Source of the DNA: Aquimarina aggregata
GTDB taxonomy: Bacteria > Bacteroidota > Bacteroidia > Flavobacteriales > Flavobacteriaceae
Reading direction: 5' to 3'
Assembly (NCBI RefSeq): GCF_001632745.1
Contig: NZ_LQRT01000002.1
Span: 372,001-436,000, forward strand
DNA length: 64,000 nucleotides
Shown: positions 20,701 through 29,754 of the stretch, one piece after another
Layout of the letters: each line of letters begins with the position of its first letter
Position numbering within the stretch: position 1 is the stretch's first letter
Translations under genes and position numbers: made by a program
The notes under the pieces: model-generated
Database searches by the model: none
The model's input: only the letters and a program-made list of their open reading frames with translations
What the model was told of the DNA's origin: nothing

Positions 20701-21534
20701 TCTGGAGGTACCCCATCAAATAGTACAGGGCCATCATCTGCAGATCAAGGTAGTTTTTATGTATATGTAGAAACATCAAACCCTAATAATCCAAGTAAAA
20801 CTACAATCTTAAATTCACCATGTTTTAACTTAGCAGGTGAAACAGCTGCTAGCTTTACATTTAGATATCAAATGACAGGAAATGCTGTTGGAGAATTAAA
20901 ATTAGAAGCAAGTAGTAATAATGGTGCTTCATGGACTCAAGTATGGAGTAGATCTGGAGATCAAGGTGCACCATGGAACAGTGCAAATGTTGATTTAACA
21001 AGTTATGTGGGTGATTCAGTACAACTACGTTTCGTAGGAACTTCAGGAAGTTCTTGGCAAGGTGATATGGCTGTAGATACAATAGCTCTTTCAACAGGAG
21101 GAACTAGTACTCCTACAGATATTTGTGAAGGTGTAGCACCATATAATGGTACTGGTCAAGGATATGTAGCTGGAGATAGAGTTACTTTTCGAGGAGACTT
21201 ATATGAAAGAACAGCAACAGGTTGGGTGAATCTTGGTGCTTGTGGAACAACAACTACATCTAATGTTACAACTGCTGGTTTAAATGAAATTCAAAATTTA
21301 TCATTTAACTTCAAAGTGTATCCTAATCCTGCAACAGGAAATACATTATATTTTACAGCTCAGACGTCATCTACTATAACTTATAAGATAATGAATATGG
21401 TAGGGCAAGTTGTAGGAAATGGAACTTCAAATGATGGAAGCATTAACATACAGGATTTATCGAGAGGTACATACTTTATGGAAATGACAACAGATAATTT
21501 TGAAAAAAGCGTAAAAGCGTTTGTGAGAAATTAA
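17713..21534 (+). CDS. Large secreted Asp-box propeller protein with FN3, MAM-like and chitin-binding-like modules and T9SS tail
   Basis: A 1273-residue modular exported protein. After a signal peptide and a basic stretch (to about 115) comes a long propeller region (about 120-860) with Asp-box repeats of the sialidase/VPS10 kind: SVDGGSSWQ, SIDGGSTWN, TSNGGTSWT and relatives. A fibronectin type III domain (about 863-950), a Gly-rich linker, a MAM-like jelly-roll region (about 962-1128; FPYNEGFESGLGGWTQ at its start) and a CBM5/12-like module (about 1135-1180; YVAGDRVTFRGDLYERT) follow. The end (about 1195-1273; FKVYPNPATGN through RGTYFMEM) is a type A T9SS sorting domain. It should be secreted and surface-attached or released. 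No catalytic residues could be assigned. Confidence 0.88.
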   Translation: MTKKLVGSCIVGLSLVTLSLLVLPPRNKNDEKQSSNQEDIVSLRKQHSEHLANSPFKETIKLTKKERKAKGLPPKQYFEQMWELTINPQTGKTSPENIQNLQKELKSKRGNAKSAPGDSQSNPWIERGPNDIGGRTRAILFDPNDSSNRRVYAGGVSGGLWVNNNITSSTSQWSRVQNVPGNLSVTSLTVDPRNSNIWYMGTGEQYTAGDVVGNGVYRSVDGGSSWQALTIPAAGGGNINFNANNLFISGIFYVNDIVAWNNTAQNRTELFVGVGAHSYGDAAGPANWLGFQTAGLYRSIDGGSTWNRIESTNMRFDFRGTDYSYIPNDFEIGADNTLWMGTITTPGIGGDGGGRVFSSTNGATWTQVTVLADANRVELETSTTDANKIYALTQGVSDPIHIYRTTNKFGNVTATALPNDADAGIPDNDFTRGQAFYDLMIEADPNNDDIVYVGGIDLFRSTNSGNSWSQISKWSNNSGLASLPVSLVHADQHAMTFRPGNSNQAIFGNDGGIFYASSLSTASSSNVFGARNNNYNVTQYVKAGIGPNGTGDVVGIFSAGAQDNGSQAFRNASAGINGSEELSDGDGFYTFVDKDGEYMTATFTNNNIYRFNLPWDGRGRRQGGATTLLRENSGDFVNQMGYDSDRDYLLSNATVRNADNTSTFAIKTIDVANNRNANITNALLTSKPTAFIASPFANATWYVGTAAGGLLRLTGVGVGSANWTEITTPFVGSVSSVRLGATANDIMVTIHNYGVTSVWLTSNGGTSWTSKEGDLPDIPVRDILQNPLDRTEVILATQLGVWVTKNFDATNPNWSQAYNGMSDASVTSFDYWAVNGDDNNNKIIASTYGRGVFTGSFTSNSVADTQAPSAPTNLTASNTTQTTVDLSWSASTDNVGVSGYEVLQDGAVLGSVTGTNTTVSGLTANTSYTFRVRATDAAGNTSGNSNSVAVTTASAGGGGTSGCTAGVSSFPYNEGFESGLGGWTQGSGDDFDWIRQSGGTPSNSTGPSSADQGSFYVYVETSNPNNPSKTTILNSPCFNLAGETAASFTFRYQMTGNAVGELKLEASSNNGASWTQVWSRSGDQGAPWNSANVDLTSYVGDSVQLRFVGTSGSSWQGDMAVDTIALSTGGTSTPTDICEGVAPYNGTGQGYVAGDRVTFRGDLYERTATGWVNLGACGTTTTSNVTTAGLNEIQNLSFNFKVYPNPATGNTLYFTAQTSSTITYKIMNMVGQVVGNGTSNDGSINIQDLSRGTYFMEMTTDNFEKSVKAFVRN

Positions 21535-21561
21535 TATAACAGTCTTATTTATATTAAAATA

Positions 21562-21591
21562 AAAAAAACCGGACATTTGTCCGGTTTTTTT
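21562..21591. terminator. Bidirectional terminator between convergent genes
   Basis: A-run, ACCGGAC, loop ATTT, GTCCGGT, T-run. The A and T tracts on both sides let it serve the secreted protein gene on the plus strand and the helix-hairpin-helix gene on the minus strand. Confidence 0.9.
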
Positions 21592-21614
21592 ATACTCCAA
21601 ATGTATCCAATGGC

Positions 21615-22160
21615 TTACTCCTTCATCAGTTTTTTTGCTTGATCTTTCCAGTTATCCCGTTCTATACGTCCAGGGAAAAATTGAATAAGTTCTGTAACAG
21701 TATCAATATCTTTTTTTGTGAATTTACTTATCTGTTCAAAGGTATAAATACCGATGCCATTTAGTTTATTTTCAATAAAAGGACCAACACCACTTATTAG
21801 TTTTAAATCATCTTTTTGAGAGGCATCAGCTTTTCCAAAACTCGTAAAATCAAGTTCTGGTTTTTTGTCGCTACTTGGTTTTTGAGAACTTACAGGGATT
21901 CCGCCATGATCTCTAGTTTTTATCGCTTTTATGTCATTGTTTGAAGCACTAGTTTCTGGTGTGGTTGGATTTGAAAATGTTGTTTTTGCATGCGCATTGC
22001 TTACATTTTTTAACTTAGTATTCTCTTTTTTACAATCATCAAGCTCTTTTCTATACTTATCCTTTAGTGCCCATCTTGATAAAAACCAACCTAGTAAAAA
22101 GGCTAGGATCAACAATATCAATAGACACCACCAGTTTGCTTCGTTTAAAAATTCTAACAT
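21615..22160 (-). CDS. Membrane-anchored protein with C-terminal helix-hairpin-helix-like domain
   Basis: A 181-residue protein with one N-terminal transmembrane helix (WWCLLILLILAFLLGWFLS), a short charged coiled-coil segment, a low-complexity linker (about 55-115) and a C-terminal module DDLKLISGVGPFIENKLNGIGIYTFEQI. That module is the helix-hairpin-helix-like fold found in DUF4332-type proteins and some NADH dehydrogenase subunit tails. Its usual neighbours in flavobacteria are OmpA-like envelope genes, as here: it follows the OmpA gene by 13 bases on the same strand. Function unknown; an envelope role is inferred from the anchor and the partner. Confidence 0.65.
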   Translation of the reverse strand: MLEFLNEANWWCLLILLILAFLLGWFLSRWALKDKYRKELDDCKKENTKLKNVSNAHAKTTFSNPTTPETSASNNDIKAIKTRDHGGIPVSSQKPSSDKKPELDFTSFGKADASQKDDLKLISGVGPFIENKLNGIGIYTFEQISKFTKKDIDTVTELIQFFPGRIERDNWKDQAKKLMKE

Positions 22161-22173
22161 AGTTGTATTTTAT

Positions 22174-23094
22174 TTAGTTTACTATTATTTCTATTCTTCT
22201 ATTTTTTGCTTTGTTTTCATCACTATCATTTGGTGCAATGGGATCAGATTCTCCTTTTGATGAAGCTTTAATCTTATTCTCTTCAACACCTTGAGCAATA
22301 AGATATTTCTTTACATTATTTGCTCTTTCTTGTCCGTACCATAAATTTGCTTCATTACTACCAACATTATCTGTATGTCCGATAATTTGAATATTCTTAT
22401 TAGGATATTTATTTAAGTAATTTTTAAGTTCTAAAGCATAATTTACCAGCGTAGCATCGGGTTTGAAAGTTTTTTGACCAAATCCAGAATATAGAGTTCT
22501 ATTTGCTACACTTTTTTCAACAACTGCAAGACGTGATTCATCCAACGTTCCAAAATTTAAAAGAATACCTCCATTGTAAATACCATCATTATTATAGGTA
22601 TAATCTTCAGATTTAGTCTTAACAACAATGCGATCTTGGTTTATTCCGGCTTTTACCAGAACATTTTTGATATACGTTGCTCTTGAAATCCCGAGTCCTG
22701 ATTCATTTTTGTTTTCTATGGAATTCTCTAATCCTGTAATGACTAGCTCCTGATCTTGATGCTCTCCTAGATAAAAGGCTACTTGATCAATAAAACCTCC
22801 TAAGTTGCTTGGGATAAAAACATTGCCATTAGTGTTGTTAATTTGAAGATTTTCTGGGTATGTAAATATATCCTGACCATCACTACCTTTAGCAAAAAGC
22901 CCAATAGCTTTGTTAGCTGCCGCAATACTGTCTTCATATGCTTTTTTAGCAATAGCCTCAGCTTCGGCATTTTTTTGCTTGTTAACTGTAGTGCTTTTTC
23001 CAGTATCTTTTATACACCAATTACAAGAATAATACCACCATATTCCTAACCACGCAAATAGTATAAAAATAAGCAGTGAGATAAAGTTTTTCAT
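22174..23094 (-). CDS. OmpA-family protein with membrane anchor
   Basis: A 306-residue protein with an N-terminal hydrophobic helix (FISLLIFILFAWLGIWWYY), a divergent first alpha/beta domain (about 75-190) that looks like a degraded OmpA fold, and a clear C-terminal OmpA-like peptidoglycan-binding domain (about 200-306): IQIIGHTDNVGSNEANLWYGQERANNVKKYL and NRRIEIIVN. It should span the inner membrane and bind peptidoglycan in the periplasm. It is the first gene of a two-gene minus-strand unit with the helix-hairpin-helix protein and is divergent from the histidine operon. Confidence 0.85.
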   Translation of the reverse strand: MKNFISLLIFILFAWLGIWWYYSCNWCIKDTGKSTTVNKQKNAEAEAIAKKAYEDSIAAANKAIGLFAKGSDGQDIFTYPENLQINNTNGNVFIPSNLGGFIDQVAFYLGEHQDQELVITGLENSIENKNESGLGISRATYIKNVLVKAGINQDRIVVKTKSEDYTYNNDGIYNGGILLNFGTLDESRLAVVEKSVANRTLYSGFGQKTFKPDATLVNYALELKNYLNKYPNKNIQIIGHTDNVGSNEANLWYGQERANNVKKYLIAQGVEENKIKASSKGESDPIAPNDSDENKAKNRRIEIIVN

Positions 23095-23269
23095 ATGTTA
23101 ATGATTAGTGTTAGTCTTTTAAAGTTATAAAAATGTTTATAATCAACCTATTATGAACTTTAAATTCTAAAAATAAATAACAGAAAAAAGATTAATTGCA
23201 AAAAATTAAGCTGAAATACGTTTTTAAAAAAAATATTTTTTATAAATTCGCAGAGTATTTAAAAATTCA

Positions 23270-23326
23270 ATGAAAAACTTATTTCTACATCATCATCACC
23301 ATTATATTTTCGCTCAGGCGTGGTAG
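23270..23326 (+). CDS. hisL: Histidine operon leader peptide
   Basis: An 18-codon ORF, MKNLFLHHHHHYIFAQAW, with five consecutive histidine codons (23288-23302). It lies 117 bases upstream of hisG and directly before a terminator hairpin. Its last codons overlap the sequence that can pair with the terminator's 5' arm. This is the layout of a translation-sensing attenuator: with enough charged His-tRNA the ribosome reaches the stop and transcription ends; when it stalls at the His codons the antiterminator forms. The same logic is established for the enterobacterial his leader; here it is read from sequence only. Confidence 0.9.
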   Translation: MKNLFLHHHHHYIFAQAW

Positions 23327-23394
23327 GTATGATATGTATATAATTTATATAATAATATTAATAACCCGTTTGAGCAACTCAAGCGGGTTTTTTT
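23313..23394 (+). promoter_or_regulatory. Histidine operon attenuator (antiterminator plus terminator)
   Basis: Terminator: AACCCGTTTGAG (23363-23374), loop CAA, CTCAAGCGGGTT (23378-23389), then a T7 tract. Antiterminator: CTCAGGCGTGGT (23313-23324), inside the end of the leader ORF, can pair with the terminator's 5' arm at ten of twelve positions, counting two G-U pairs. The two structures are mutually exclusive. A ribosome parked on the leader stop codon (23324-23326) would cover the antiterminator strand, whereas one stalled at 23288-23302 would leave it free. Confidence 0.85.
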
Positions 23395-23443
23395 ATGTTA
23401 TTATCCCGTTTTAAATTGATCAAACTCAACAACAAAAAAGAGA

Positions 23444-24301
23444 ATGTCAAAAATTAAAATTGCTATTCAAAAAAGTGGAAGACTTAATGAGGATTCTGTA
23501 AAAATTCTTAAAGATTGTGGTATTTCTATTGATAATGGAAAAGATCAATTAAAAGCAGAGACCCGTAATTTTCCTATGGAAGTTATGTTTTTACGAAATG
23601 GCGATATTCCGCAATACTTAAGGGATGGAGTAGTAGATATAGCTATTATAGGAGAAAATGTACTTATTGAAAAAGGAAAAGATATAGCTATTGCAGAGCG
23701 ACTTAATTTTTCTAAGTGTAAGGTTTCACTTGCTGTTCCAAAAGATTTTGAATATAATTCAATTAAAGATTTGGATGGAAAAAGGATTGCTACCTCATAT
23801 CCAAATACAGTGAACGAATATTTAGAAACAAAAGGAATTTCGGCCGAGTTACACCAAATATCAGGATCAGTTGAAATTGCACCCAATATAGGTTTGGCAG
23901 ATGCAATTTGTGATATCGTATCTAGTGGTAGTACTTTATTTAAGAATAACCTTAAAGAAGTAGAAGTCATGCTTACTTCTGAAGCTGTATTGGCAATATC
24001 TCCTAAAATTTCGAAAGAAAATAGAAAACTTCTTGAAAAATTACAATTTAGAATAAAATCAGTTTTAAAAGCTAGAAACTCTAAATATGTACTACTTAAT
24101 GCGCCTAATGATAAGATAGAAAATATTGTAAAAATATTACCTGGAATGAGAAGTCCAACCGTATTACCATTAGCAGAAAAAGGATGGAGTTCTATTCATA
24201 CAGTAGTAGAAAAAAATAAATTCTGGGATATTCTTGATGAATTAAAAGAAGAAGGCGCAGAGGGGATTTTAGTTTGCCCAATAGAAAAAATGGTACTGTA
24301 A
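23444..24301 (+). CDS. hisG: ATP phosphoribosyltransferase, long form
   Basis: HisG catalyses the first step of histidine synthesis, ATP + PRPP to phosphoribosyl-ATP. At 285 residues it is the long form, with a C-terminal regulatory ACT-like domain (about 210-285; MRSPTVLPLAEKGWSSIHTVV) that usually binds histidine for feedback inhibition. IAIQKSGRLNEDSVKIL at the N-terminus and DAICDIVSSGSTLFKNNL (PRPP-binding loop) are conserved. It is the first structural gene behind the attenuator, so it is controlled both by attenuation and, probably, by the ACT domain. Confidence 0.96.
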   Translation: MSKIKIAIQKSGRLNEDSVKILKDCGISIDNGKDQLKAETRNFPMEVMFLRNGDIPQYLRDGVVDIAIIGENVLIEKGKDIAIAERLNFSKCKVSLAVPKDFEYNSIKDLDGKRIATSYPNTVNEYLETKGISAELHQISGSVEIAPNIGLADAICDIVSSGSTLFKNNLKEVEVMLTSEAVLAISPKISKENRKLLEKLQFRIKSVLKARNSKYVLLNAPNDKIENIVKILPGMRSPTVLPLAEKGWSSIHTVVEKNKFWDILDELKEEGAEGILVCPIEKMVL

Positions 24302-24312
24302 ATGTAGAATAT

Positions 24313-24732
24313 ATGTATACCATAAAGATTATTCCAAAAGACGCCATAAAAAGTATTTTACCATTATTAAGAAAACTTAATCCCAATATAGATGAGGATA
24401 CATTAAAAAATAGACTTGATCAAATGTTAATTCAGGGATATGAATGTGTTGGAGTATATGATGATAAAGTATTGATAGGGATTTCAGGGATGTGGTTTTT
24501 AACTAAATATTACGTAGGTAAACATGTAGAACCTGATAATGTTTTTATTTTACCCGAATATCAAGGAAAAGGAATAGGTAAGCTTTTAATCAATTGGATT
24601 TTTGAATATGCCAAATCTAAAGGGTGCGTAGCTTCAGAGTTAAATTGTTATATAGATAATAAAGCGGGGCATAAATTTTGGAAAAATCATGGGTATGATA
24701 TTATAGCATATCATTTTCAAAAAGAATTATAG
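24313..24732 (+). CDS. GNAT-family N-acetyltransferase inside the his operon
   Basis: A protein of 139 residues from the ATG at 24313. The acetyl-CoA binding motif is clear: VFILPEYQGKGIGKLLINWIFEYAKSKGC, followed by the typical WKNHGYDI C-terminal strand. The ATG at 24313 lies 11 bases after the hisG stop codon; an in-frame start at 24274 would overlap hisG by 28 bases and adds basic residues not typical of the family. It has no known role in histidine synthesis; substrate unknown. Its placement between hisG and hisD puts it under histidine attenuation. Confidence 0.85.
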   Translation: MYTIKIIPKDAIKSILPLLRKLNPNIDEDTLKNRLDQMLIQGYECVGVYDDKVLIGISGMWFLTKYYVGKHVEPDNVFILPEYQGKGIGKLLINWIFEYAKSKGCVASELNCYIDNKAGHKFWKNHGYDIIAYHFQKEL

Positions 24733-24796
24733 TTTAAAGATAAAACAAGCTGTTATTCTCTGATTATTAAGAGGTATTAACAGTGCAGAATAGGAT

Positions 24797-26086
24797 ATGA
24801 AAAAGATATACAATCCAGATAAAACTACTTGGTTAGAAGTGCTTAAAAGACCAACGCAAACTGTTGCCGATATAGAAAATACCGTACTCAATGTTTTTGA
24901 CAAGGTTAAATCTGAAGGTGATATTGCAATTAATGAGTTTACTCAAAAGTTTGATGGCGTATTATTAGACGAAATTTTAGTATCAGTTGAAGAAATAGAA
25001 GAGGCAAAAAATATAATTTCTGAAGAATTAAAAGAAGCAATTGGCCTTGCAAAATCTAATATTGAAACTTTTCATGCAGCCCAAAAAACAAGTAAAATTT
25101 CAGTCGAAACTGTTGATGGAGTTTCCTGTTGGCAGGAAAAAAGACCTATTCAAAAAGTAGGACTATATATTCCAGGAGGAACTGCACCTCTATTTTCTAC
25201 GATTTTAATGTTAGCTATACCTGCAAATTTAGCGGGATGTCAAGAAATCGTATTATGTTCTCCACCTAACAAAGAAGGTAAGATTAACCCCGCTATTTTA
25301 TATACCGCAAATCTTTGTGGTGTAACAAAAATATGTAAAGTTGGAGGTATTCAAGCTGTAGCTGGAATGACTTTTGGTACAAAATCGATCCCTCAAGTAT
25401 ATAAAATATTTGGACCAGGTAATCAGTTCGTAACAGTTGCAAAGCAGTTAGCAACAAAGTTTGGTGTTGCTATAGATATGCCCGCAGGACCTAGTGAACT
25501 ACTAGTCGTTGCAGACGATAATGCAAATGCCGCTTTTGTAGCTTCAGATTTATTAAGTCAAGCTGAACACGGTAAAGATAGTCAGGTGATTATGGTAACA
25601 ACATCTAAAAAAATGATAGACGGTGTTGAGCAAGAAATTGAAAAACAACTAGAAATATTACCAAGAAAGGATATTGCTAGAATAGCAATAGAAAATTCAA
25701 AATTAATATATGTAGAGAATGATGAGTTGGCCCTTGATCTTATTAATGAATACGGTCCTGAACATTTTATTGTTTGTGTAAAAAACGAAGATTTTTATAT
25801 AAATAACATTGCAAATGCAGGTTCAGTTTTTATAGGGGATTATACACCAGAAAGTGCTGGAGACTATGCGTCTGGGACAAATCATACACTACCTACAAAT
25901 GGATATGCAAAGCAGTATAGTGGAGTAAATTTGGATAGTTTTATGAAATCTATGACCTTTCAGAAAATATCGGCAAAAGGAATTCAAAATATAGGAACAG
26001 CCATCGAACTAATGGCAGAAGCAGAAGGATTACAAGCACATAAAAATGCGGTTACCTTACGATTAGAGAGTTTAAAAAAAGGATAG
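24797..26086 (+). CDS. hisD: Histidinol dehydrogenase
   Basis: HisD performs the last two oxidations, L-histidinol to L-histidine with 2 NAD+, using zinc. The 429-residue length is normal. Diagnostic stretches are YIPGGTAPLFSTILMLAIPA, KVGGIQAVAGMTFGT, IDMPAGPSELLVVAD, SQAEHGKDSQ (zinc-site Gln and His) and YGPEHFIV with the catalytic Glu-His pair. It follows the GNAT gene by 64 bases and precedes hisC by 37. Confidence 0.97.
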   Translation: MKKIYNPDKTTWLEVLKRPTQTVADIENTVLNVFDKVKSEGDIAINEFTQKFDGVLLDEILVSVEEIEEAKNIISEELKEAIGLAKSNIETFHAAQKTSKISVETVDGVSCWQEKRPIQKVGLYIPGGTAPLFSTILMLAIPANLAGCQEIVLCSPPNKEGKINPAILYTANLCGVTKICKVGGIQAVAGMTFGTKSIPQVYKIFGPGNQFVTVAKQLATKFGVAIDMPAGPSELLVVADDNANAAFVASDLLSQAEHGKDSQVIMVTTSKKMIDGVEQEIEKQLEILPRKDIARIAIENSKLIYVENDELALDLINEYGPEHFIVCVKNEDFYINNIANAGSVFIGDYTPESAGDYASGTNHTLPTNGYAKQYSGVNLDSFMKSMTFQKISAKGIQNIGTAIELMAEAEGLQAHKNAVTLRLESLKKG

Positions 26087-26123
26087 TATTCTAATTGTAT
26101 TAGATACATAAGCTTAAATAAGA

Positions 26124-27173
26124 ATGAATAAAGTAGATTTTAATATAGACCAAATAATACGTGAAAATGTAAAAGGTTTAAAACCATACTCTTCGGCTAG
26201 GGATGAGTACGTTAGCGATGGATCTGATATGATTTTTTTGGATGCAAATGAAAATCCATTCGAGAATGGGGTAAATCGTTACCCCGATCCTCAACAAAGA
26301 AGTCTAAAAGCTGTATTAGCAGAACAAAAAAAAGTGTCGGTTAAAAATATTTTGCTAGGAAATGGAAGTGATGAAGTATTAGATCTTTTATTCAGAGCAT
26401 TTTGCGAACCAAAAAAAGATAATATTATTACACTGCCTCCTACCTACGGAATGTATAAAGTATTGGCAAATATTAATAATATTGAAGAACAAGAAGTACT
26501 TCTTTCGGATAACTTTGAACCTAATGTTGAAGAAATTCTTAATAGAGTTACGGTAAACACCAAGATTATTTTCCTGTGTTCTCCCAACAATCCTACAGGA
26601 AACTCTTTTCCTGAAAATACGATAATAGAAATATTAGAAAGTTTTAAGGGATTAGTAGTAATAGATGAAGCGTATATCGATTTTTCGGATAAAGAATCTT
26701 GGATTGTTAAGATAAAATCATATCCAAACCTTATTGTTACGCAAACACTTTCTAAAGCCTATGGATTGGCAGGGATACGACTCGGAGTTTGTTATGGCTC
26801 AGAAGATGTTATTGCTGTTTTGAATAAAATAAAGCCTCCTTATAATGTAAATGAGTTAACACAACAAAGAGCTTTGGAGCGTGTTCTAAATCAAGAGCAA
26901 GTGAAACAAGAAGTGTCAGAAATATTAGAGCAAAGAACTTATCTTGAGAAAACGTTGTCTGCATTATCTTTTGTGATAAAAGTATATAAGAGTGATGCTA
27001 ATTTTATTTTAGTCAAAGTCGATGATGCTAATAAACGATATGATCAATTACTAGAAGAAGGTATTGTAGTAAGAAATAGAAGTACACAACCTTTATGTGA
27101 GAATACATTGCGTTTTACTGTGGGTACAGTTGAAGAGAATAAGAGATTAATAAAAATAATAACAAACATATAA
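26124..27173 (+). CDS. hisC: Histidinol-phosphate aminotransferase
   Basis: HisC transaminates imidazole-acetol phosphate to L-histidinol phosphate with PLP and glutamate. The 349-residue protein is a fold-type I class II aminotransferase: [17 protein letters not shown] at the N-terminus, [34 protein letters not shown] and the PLP lysine in [14 protein letters not shown]. It is within the his operon, 43 bases before the preferred hisB start. Confidence 0.96.
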   Translation: MNKVDFNIDQIIRENVKGLKPYSSARDEYVSDGSDMIFLDANENPFENGVNRYPDPQQRSLKAVLAEQKKVSVKNILLGNGSDEVLDLLFRAFCEPKKDNIITLPPTYGMYKVLANINNIEEQEVLLSDNFEPNVEEILNRVTVNTKIIFLCSPNNPTGNSFPENTIIEILESFKGLVVIDEAYIDFSDKESWIVKIKSYPNLIVTQTLSKAYGLAGIRLGVCYGSEDVIAVLNKIKPPYNVNELTQQRALERVLNQEQVKQEVSEILEQRTYLEKTLSALSFVIKVYKSDANFILVKVDDANKRYDQLLEEGIVVRNRSTQPLCENTLRFTVGTVEENKRLIKIITNI

Positions 27174-27216
27174 TTACATTTTGGTAAAATCCCGAATGTA
27201 TAATGGATTATTAAAA

Positions 27217-28353
27217 ATGAAAAAGAAAGTATTATTCATTGATCGTGATGGAACTATGATCAAGGAAACCGTAGACGAACAGATTGATGCATTTGAAAAA
27301 ATGATATTCTATCCCAAAGCTTTTACGTATTTAGGTAAAATCGCCCAAGAATTAGATTATGAATTAGTAATGATTACGAATCAAGATGGTTTAGGAACTG
27401 ATGTTTTTCCGGAAGATACATTTTGGCCTGTTCATAATTTTATAATGAAATCTTTTGAAAACGAAGGTGTTGTTTTTGATAAAGTGTTTTTGGATAGAAC
27501 ATTCCCACATGAAAATGCAGATACAAGAAAACCAGGAACGGGTTTACTTACAGCATACTTTTCTGAAGAATATGATTTAGAGAATTCTTTTGTGATAGGA
27601 GATCGATTAACCGATATGGAGTTGGCAAAAAATTTAGGTGCCAAAGGGATTTTTATAAACGATAATACAAACCTCGGAACAGGAGAAATTACAGTAAAAC
27701 GAGATGAGTTAGATAAATATATCGCTTTAGAAAATAATGATTGGCAGAAAATTTACGAGTTTCTAAAATTAAAAGACCGAGTAGCCGAAATTTCTAGAAA
27801 AACAAATGAGACTGATATTTATATCAAACTTAATTTAGATGGTACAGGTAAAAGTAATATTAGTACTGGTCTTGATTTTTTTGATCATATGTTAGATCAA
27901 ATTTCTAGACATGGGCAAATGGATTTAGAGATCAAAGTAAAAGGAGATCTAGAAGTAGATGAACACCATACTATTGAAGATACCGCTATCGCCCTTGGAG
28001 AGGTTTTTAGTACAGCGTTGGATAACAAATTAGGGATAGAGCGTTATGGTTTTTGTTTACCTATGGATGACTGCTTGGCCCAAGTAGCTATTGATTTTGG
28101 AGGACGAAATTGGTTAGTTTGGGAAGCAGAATTTACAAGAGAAATGATTGGTAAAATGCCAACAGAAATGTTTTTTCACTTCTTTAAGTCATTTACAGAT
28201 GGAGCAAAAGCTAATCTTAATGTAAAAGCAGAAGGTACTAATGAGCATCATAAAATTGAAGCTATTTTTAAAGCCTTTGCTAAAGCGATTAAAGTGGCTG
28301 TAAAGCGGGATGCTGATAAAATGATTTTACCAAGTACGAAGGGAATGTTATAG
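27217..28353 (+). CDS. hisB: Bifunctional histidinol-phosphatase / imidazoleglycerol-phosphate dehydratase
   Basis: From the ATG at 27217 it has 378 residues. The N-terminal HAD phosphatase domain (about 1-165) has [11 protein letters not shown] and VMITNQDG and removes phosphate from histidinol phosphate. The C-terminal IGPD domain (about 185-378) carries the metal-binding motifs [28 protein letters not shown] and the later [15 protein letters not shown]. The in-frame start at 27181 (a TTG) would add 12 residues before the usual [12 protein letters not shown] opening, so I trimmed it. The bifunctional form is also found in enterobacteria. Confidence 0.96.
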   Translation: MKKKVLFIDRDGTMIKETVDEQIDAFEKMIFYPKAFTYLGKIAQELDYELVMITNQDGLGTDVFPEDTFWPVHNFIMKSFENEGVVFDKVFLDRTFPHENADTRKPGTGLLTAYFSEEYDLENSFVIGDRLTDMELAKNLGAKGIFINDNTNLGTGEITVKRDELDKYIALENNDWQKIYEFLKLKDRVAEISRKTNETDIYIKLNLDGTGKSNISTGLDFFDHMLDQISRHGQMDLEIKVKGDLEVDEHHTIEDTAIALGEVFSTALDNKLGIERYGFCLPMDDCLAQVAIDFGGRNWLVWEAEFTREMIGKMPTEMFFHFFKSFTDGAKANLNVKAEGTNEHHKIEAIFKAFAKAIKVAVKRDADKMILPSTKGML

Positions 28354-28445
28354 TACATTAATTTAAGTTTTTGATAAACTTTAATTTTTGTTACTAAAAT
28401 TGAGTAAAAAATAGTAGAGCGCTAAGACGCAATAAGTATAATAAA

Positions 28446-29027
28446 ATGAAGATTGTAATTATAAATTACGGAGCAGGAAACATTCAGTCAATCAAGTTTG
28501 CAATTCAAAGATTGGGGTATGATGCAATTTTAAGTAATGATCCTAAAGAAATAGAATCTGCAGATAAGGTTATATTTCCGGGAGTGGGAGAAGCAAGTAG
28601 CGCAATGAAAAAATTAAAAGACTCAGGATTGGATGCACTAGTTCCAAAATTAAAACAGCCAGTTTTGGGAATATGTTTGGGGATGCAATTAATGTGTAAT
28701 CATACAGAAGAAGGTGATACTACAGGCTTAGGAATCTTTGATGTTGATGTTTTACGATTTGATACTACGGTTAAGGTTCCACAAATAGGATGGAATCAGA
28801 TAACATCACTCACCTCACCTTTGTTTAAAGGAATTAATGAAAAAGAATATATCTATTTGGTACATAGTTATTATGCTCCATTAACAAAAGATACTGTTGC
28901 CAAAACTGATTATGGGATAGCGTATAGTACTGCTTTTCATAAAGATAATTTTTATGGGACACAGTTTCACCCAGAAAAAAGTAGCGTAGTTGGTGAAAAA
29001 ATATTAAAAAACTTCTTAGAGTTATGA
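28446..29027 (+). CDS. hisH: Imidazole glycerol phosphate synthase subunit HisH
   Basis: The glutaminase subunit that supplies ammonia to HisF. It is a class I glutamine amidotransferase of 193 residues: oxyanion region [12 protein letters not shown], nucleophile Cys in [10 protein letters not shown] (about residue 78) and the His/Glu pair in [10 protein letters not shown] (about 173-182). It overlaps hisA by 4 bases and lies 92 bases after hisB. Confidence 0.97.
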   Translation: MKIVIINYGAGNIQSIKFAIQRLGYDAILSNDPKEIESADKVIFPGVGEASSAMKKLKDSGLDALVPKLKQPVLGICLGMQLMCNHTEEGDTTGLGIFDVDVLRFDTTVKVPQIGWNQITSLTSPLFKGINEKEYIYLVHSYYAPLTKDTVAKTDYGIAYSTAFHKDNFYGTQFHPEKSSVVGEKILKNFLEL

Positions 29028-29752
29028 GAATAATACCCGCAATTGATATTATAGACGGAAAATGTGTAAGACTCTCTAAAGGAGATTATAACACCAAAAA
29101 AATATATAATGAAAACCCGTTAGAAATAGCAAAAGAATTTGAAGCACATGGGATTACATATCTTCATTTAGTAGATCTTGATGGTGCTAAATCTAAGCAT
29201 ATAGTAAATCATAAAATTTTAGACCAAATAGCATCAAAAACTGCTCTAAAAATTGATTTTGGAGGAGGACTTAAGACAGATGATGATCTTAGAATTGCTT
29301 TTGAAAGTGGAGCATCTCAGATTACTGGCGGAAGTATAGCAGTTAAGGATCCCGATGTTTTTAAAGCATGGATACAAAAGTTTGGACCAGATAAAATTAT
29401 TTTAGGAGCAGACGCACATCATGAAAAGATTGCCGTTAGTGGTTGGCAAGAAGAAAGTGACAAAGAATTAATCCCATTTATTCAAGAATATCAGAAAGAA
29501 GGAGTGTCGTATGTGATTTGTACAGATATTAGTAAAGATGGGATGTTACAAGGCCCTTCATTTGATCTATATGCAAGGATACTAAAAGAAACCAAAGATT
29601 TAAAATTGATAGCCTCAGGAGGTATTTCTACCTTTGATGAATTACCTAAATTGGAAGATCTAGGGTGTGAAGGAACAATTATAGGCAAAGCTATTTACGA
29701 GAATAGAATTAGCCTAAAACAATTAGAAGATTATATTCTATCTAAGGCGTAA
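29024..29752 (+). CDS. hisA: ProFAR isomerase HisA
   Basis: HisA isomerises ProFAR to PRFAR through an Amadori rearrangement. It is a 242-residue TIM barrel with two half-barrel repeats. The catalytic Asp at the start lies in [20 protein letters not shown]; the second catalytic Asp lies in [17 protein letters not shown], and phosphate loops are IDFGGGLKT and LIASGGIST. It overlaps hisH by 4 bases and is followed after 2 bases by the DinB gene. Confidence 0.97.
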   Translation: MRIIPAIDIIDGKCVRLSKGDYNTKKIYNENPLEIAKEFEAHGITYLHLVDLDGAKSKHIVNHKILDQIASKTALKIDFGGGLKTDDDLRIAFESGASQITGGSIAVKDPDVFKAWIQKFGPDKIILGADAHHEKIAVSGWQEESDKELIPFIQEYQKEGVSYVICTDISKDGMLQGPSFDLYARILKETKDLKLIASGGISTFDELPKLEDLGCEGTIIGKAIYENRISLKQLEDYILSKA

Positions 29753-29754
29753 TC

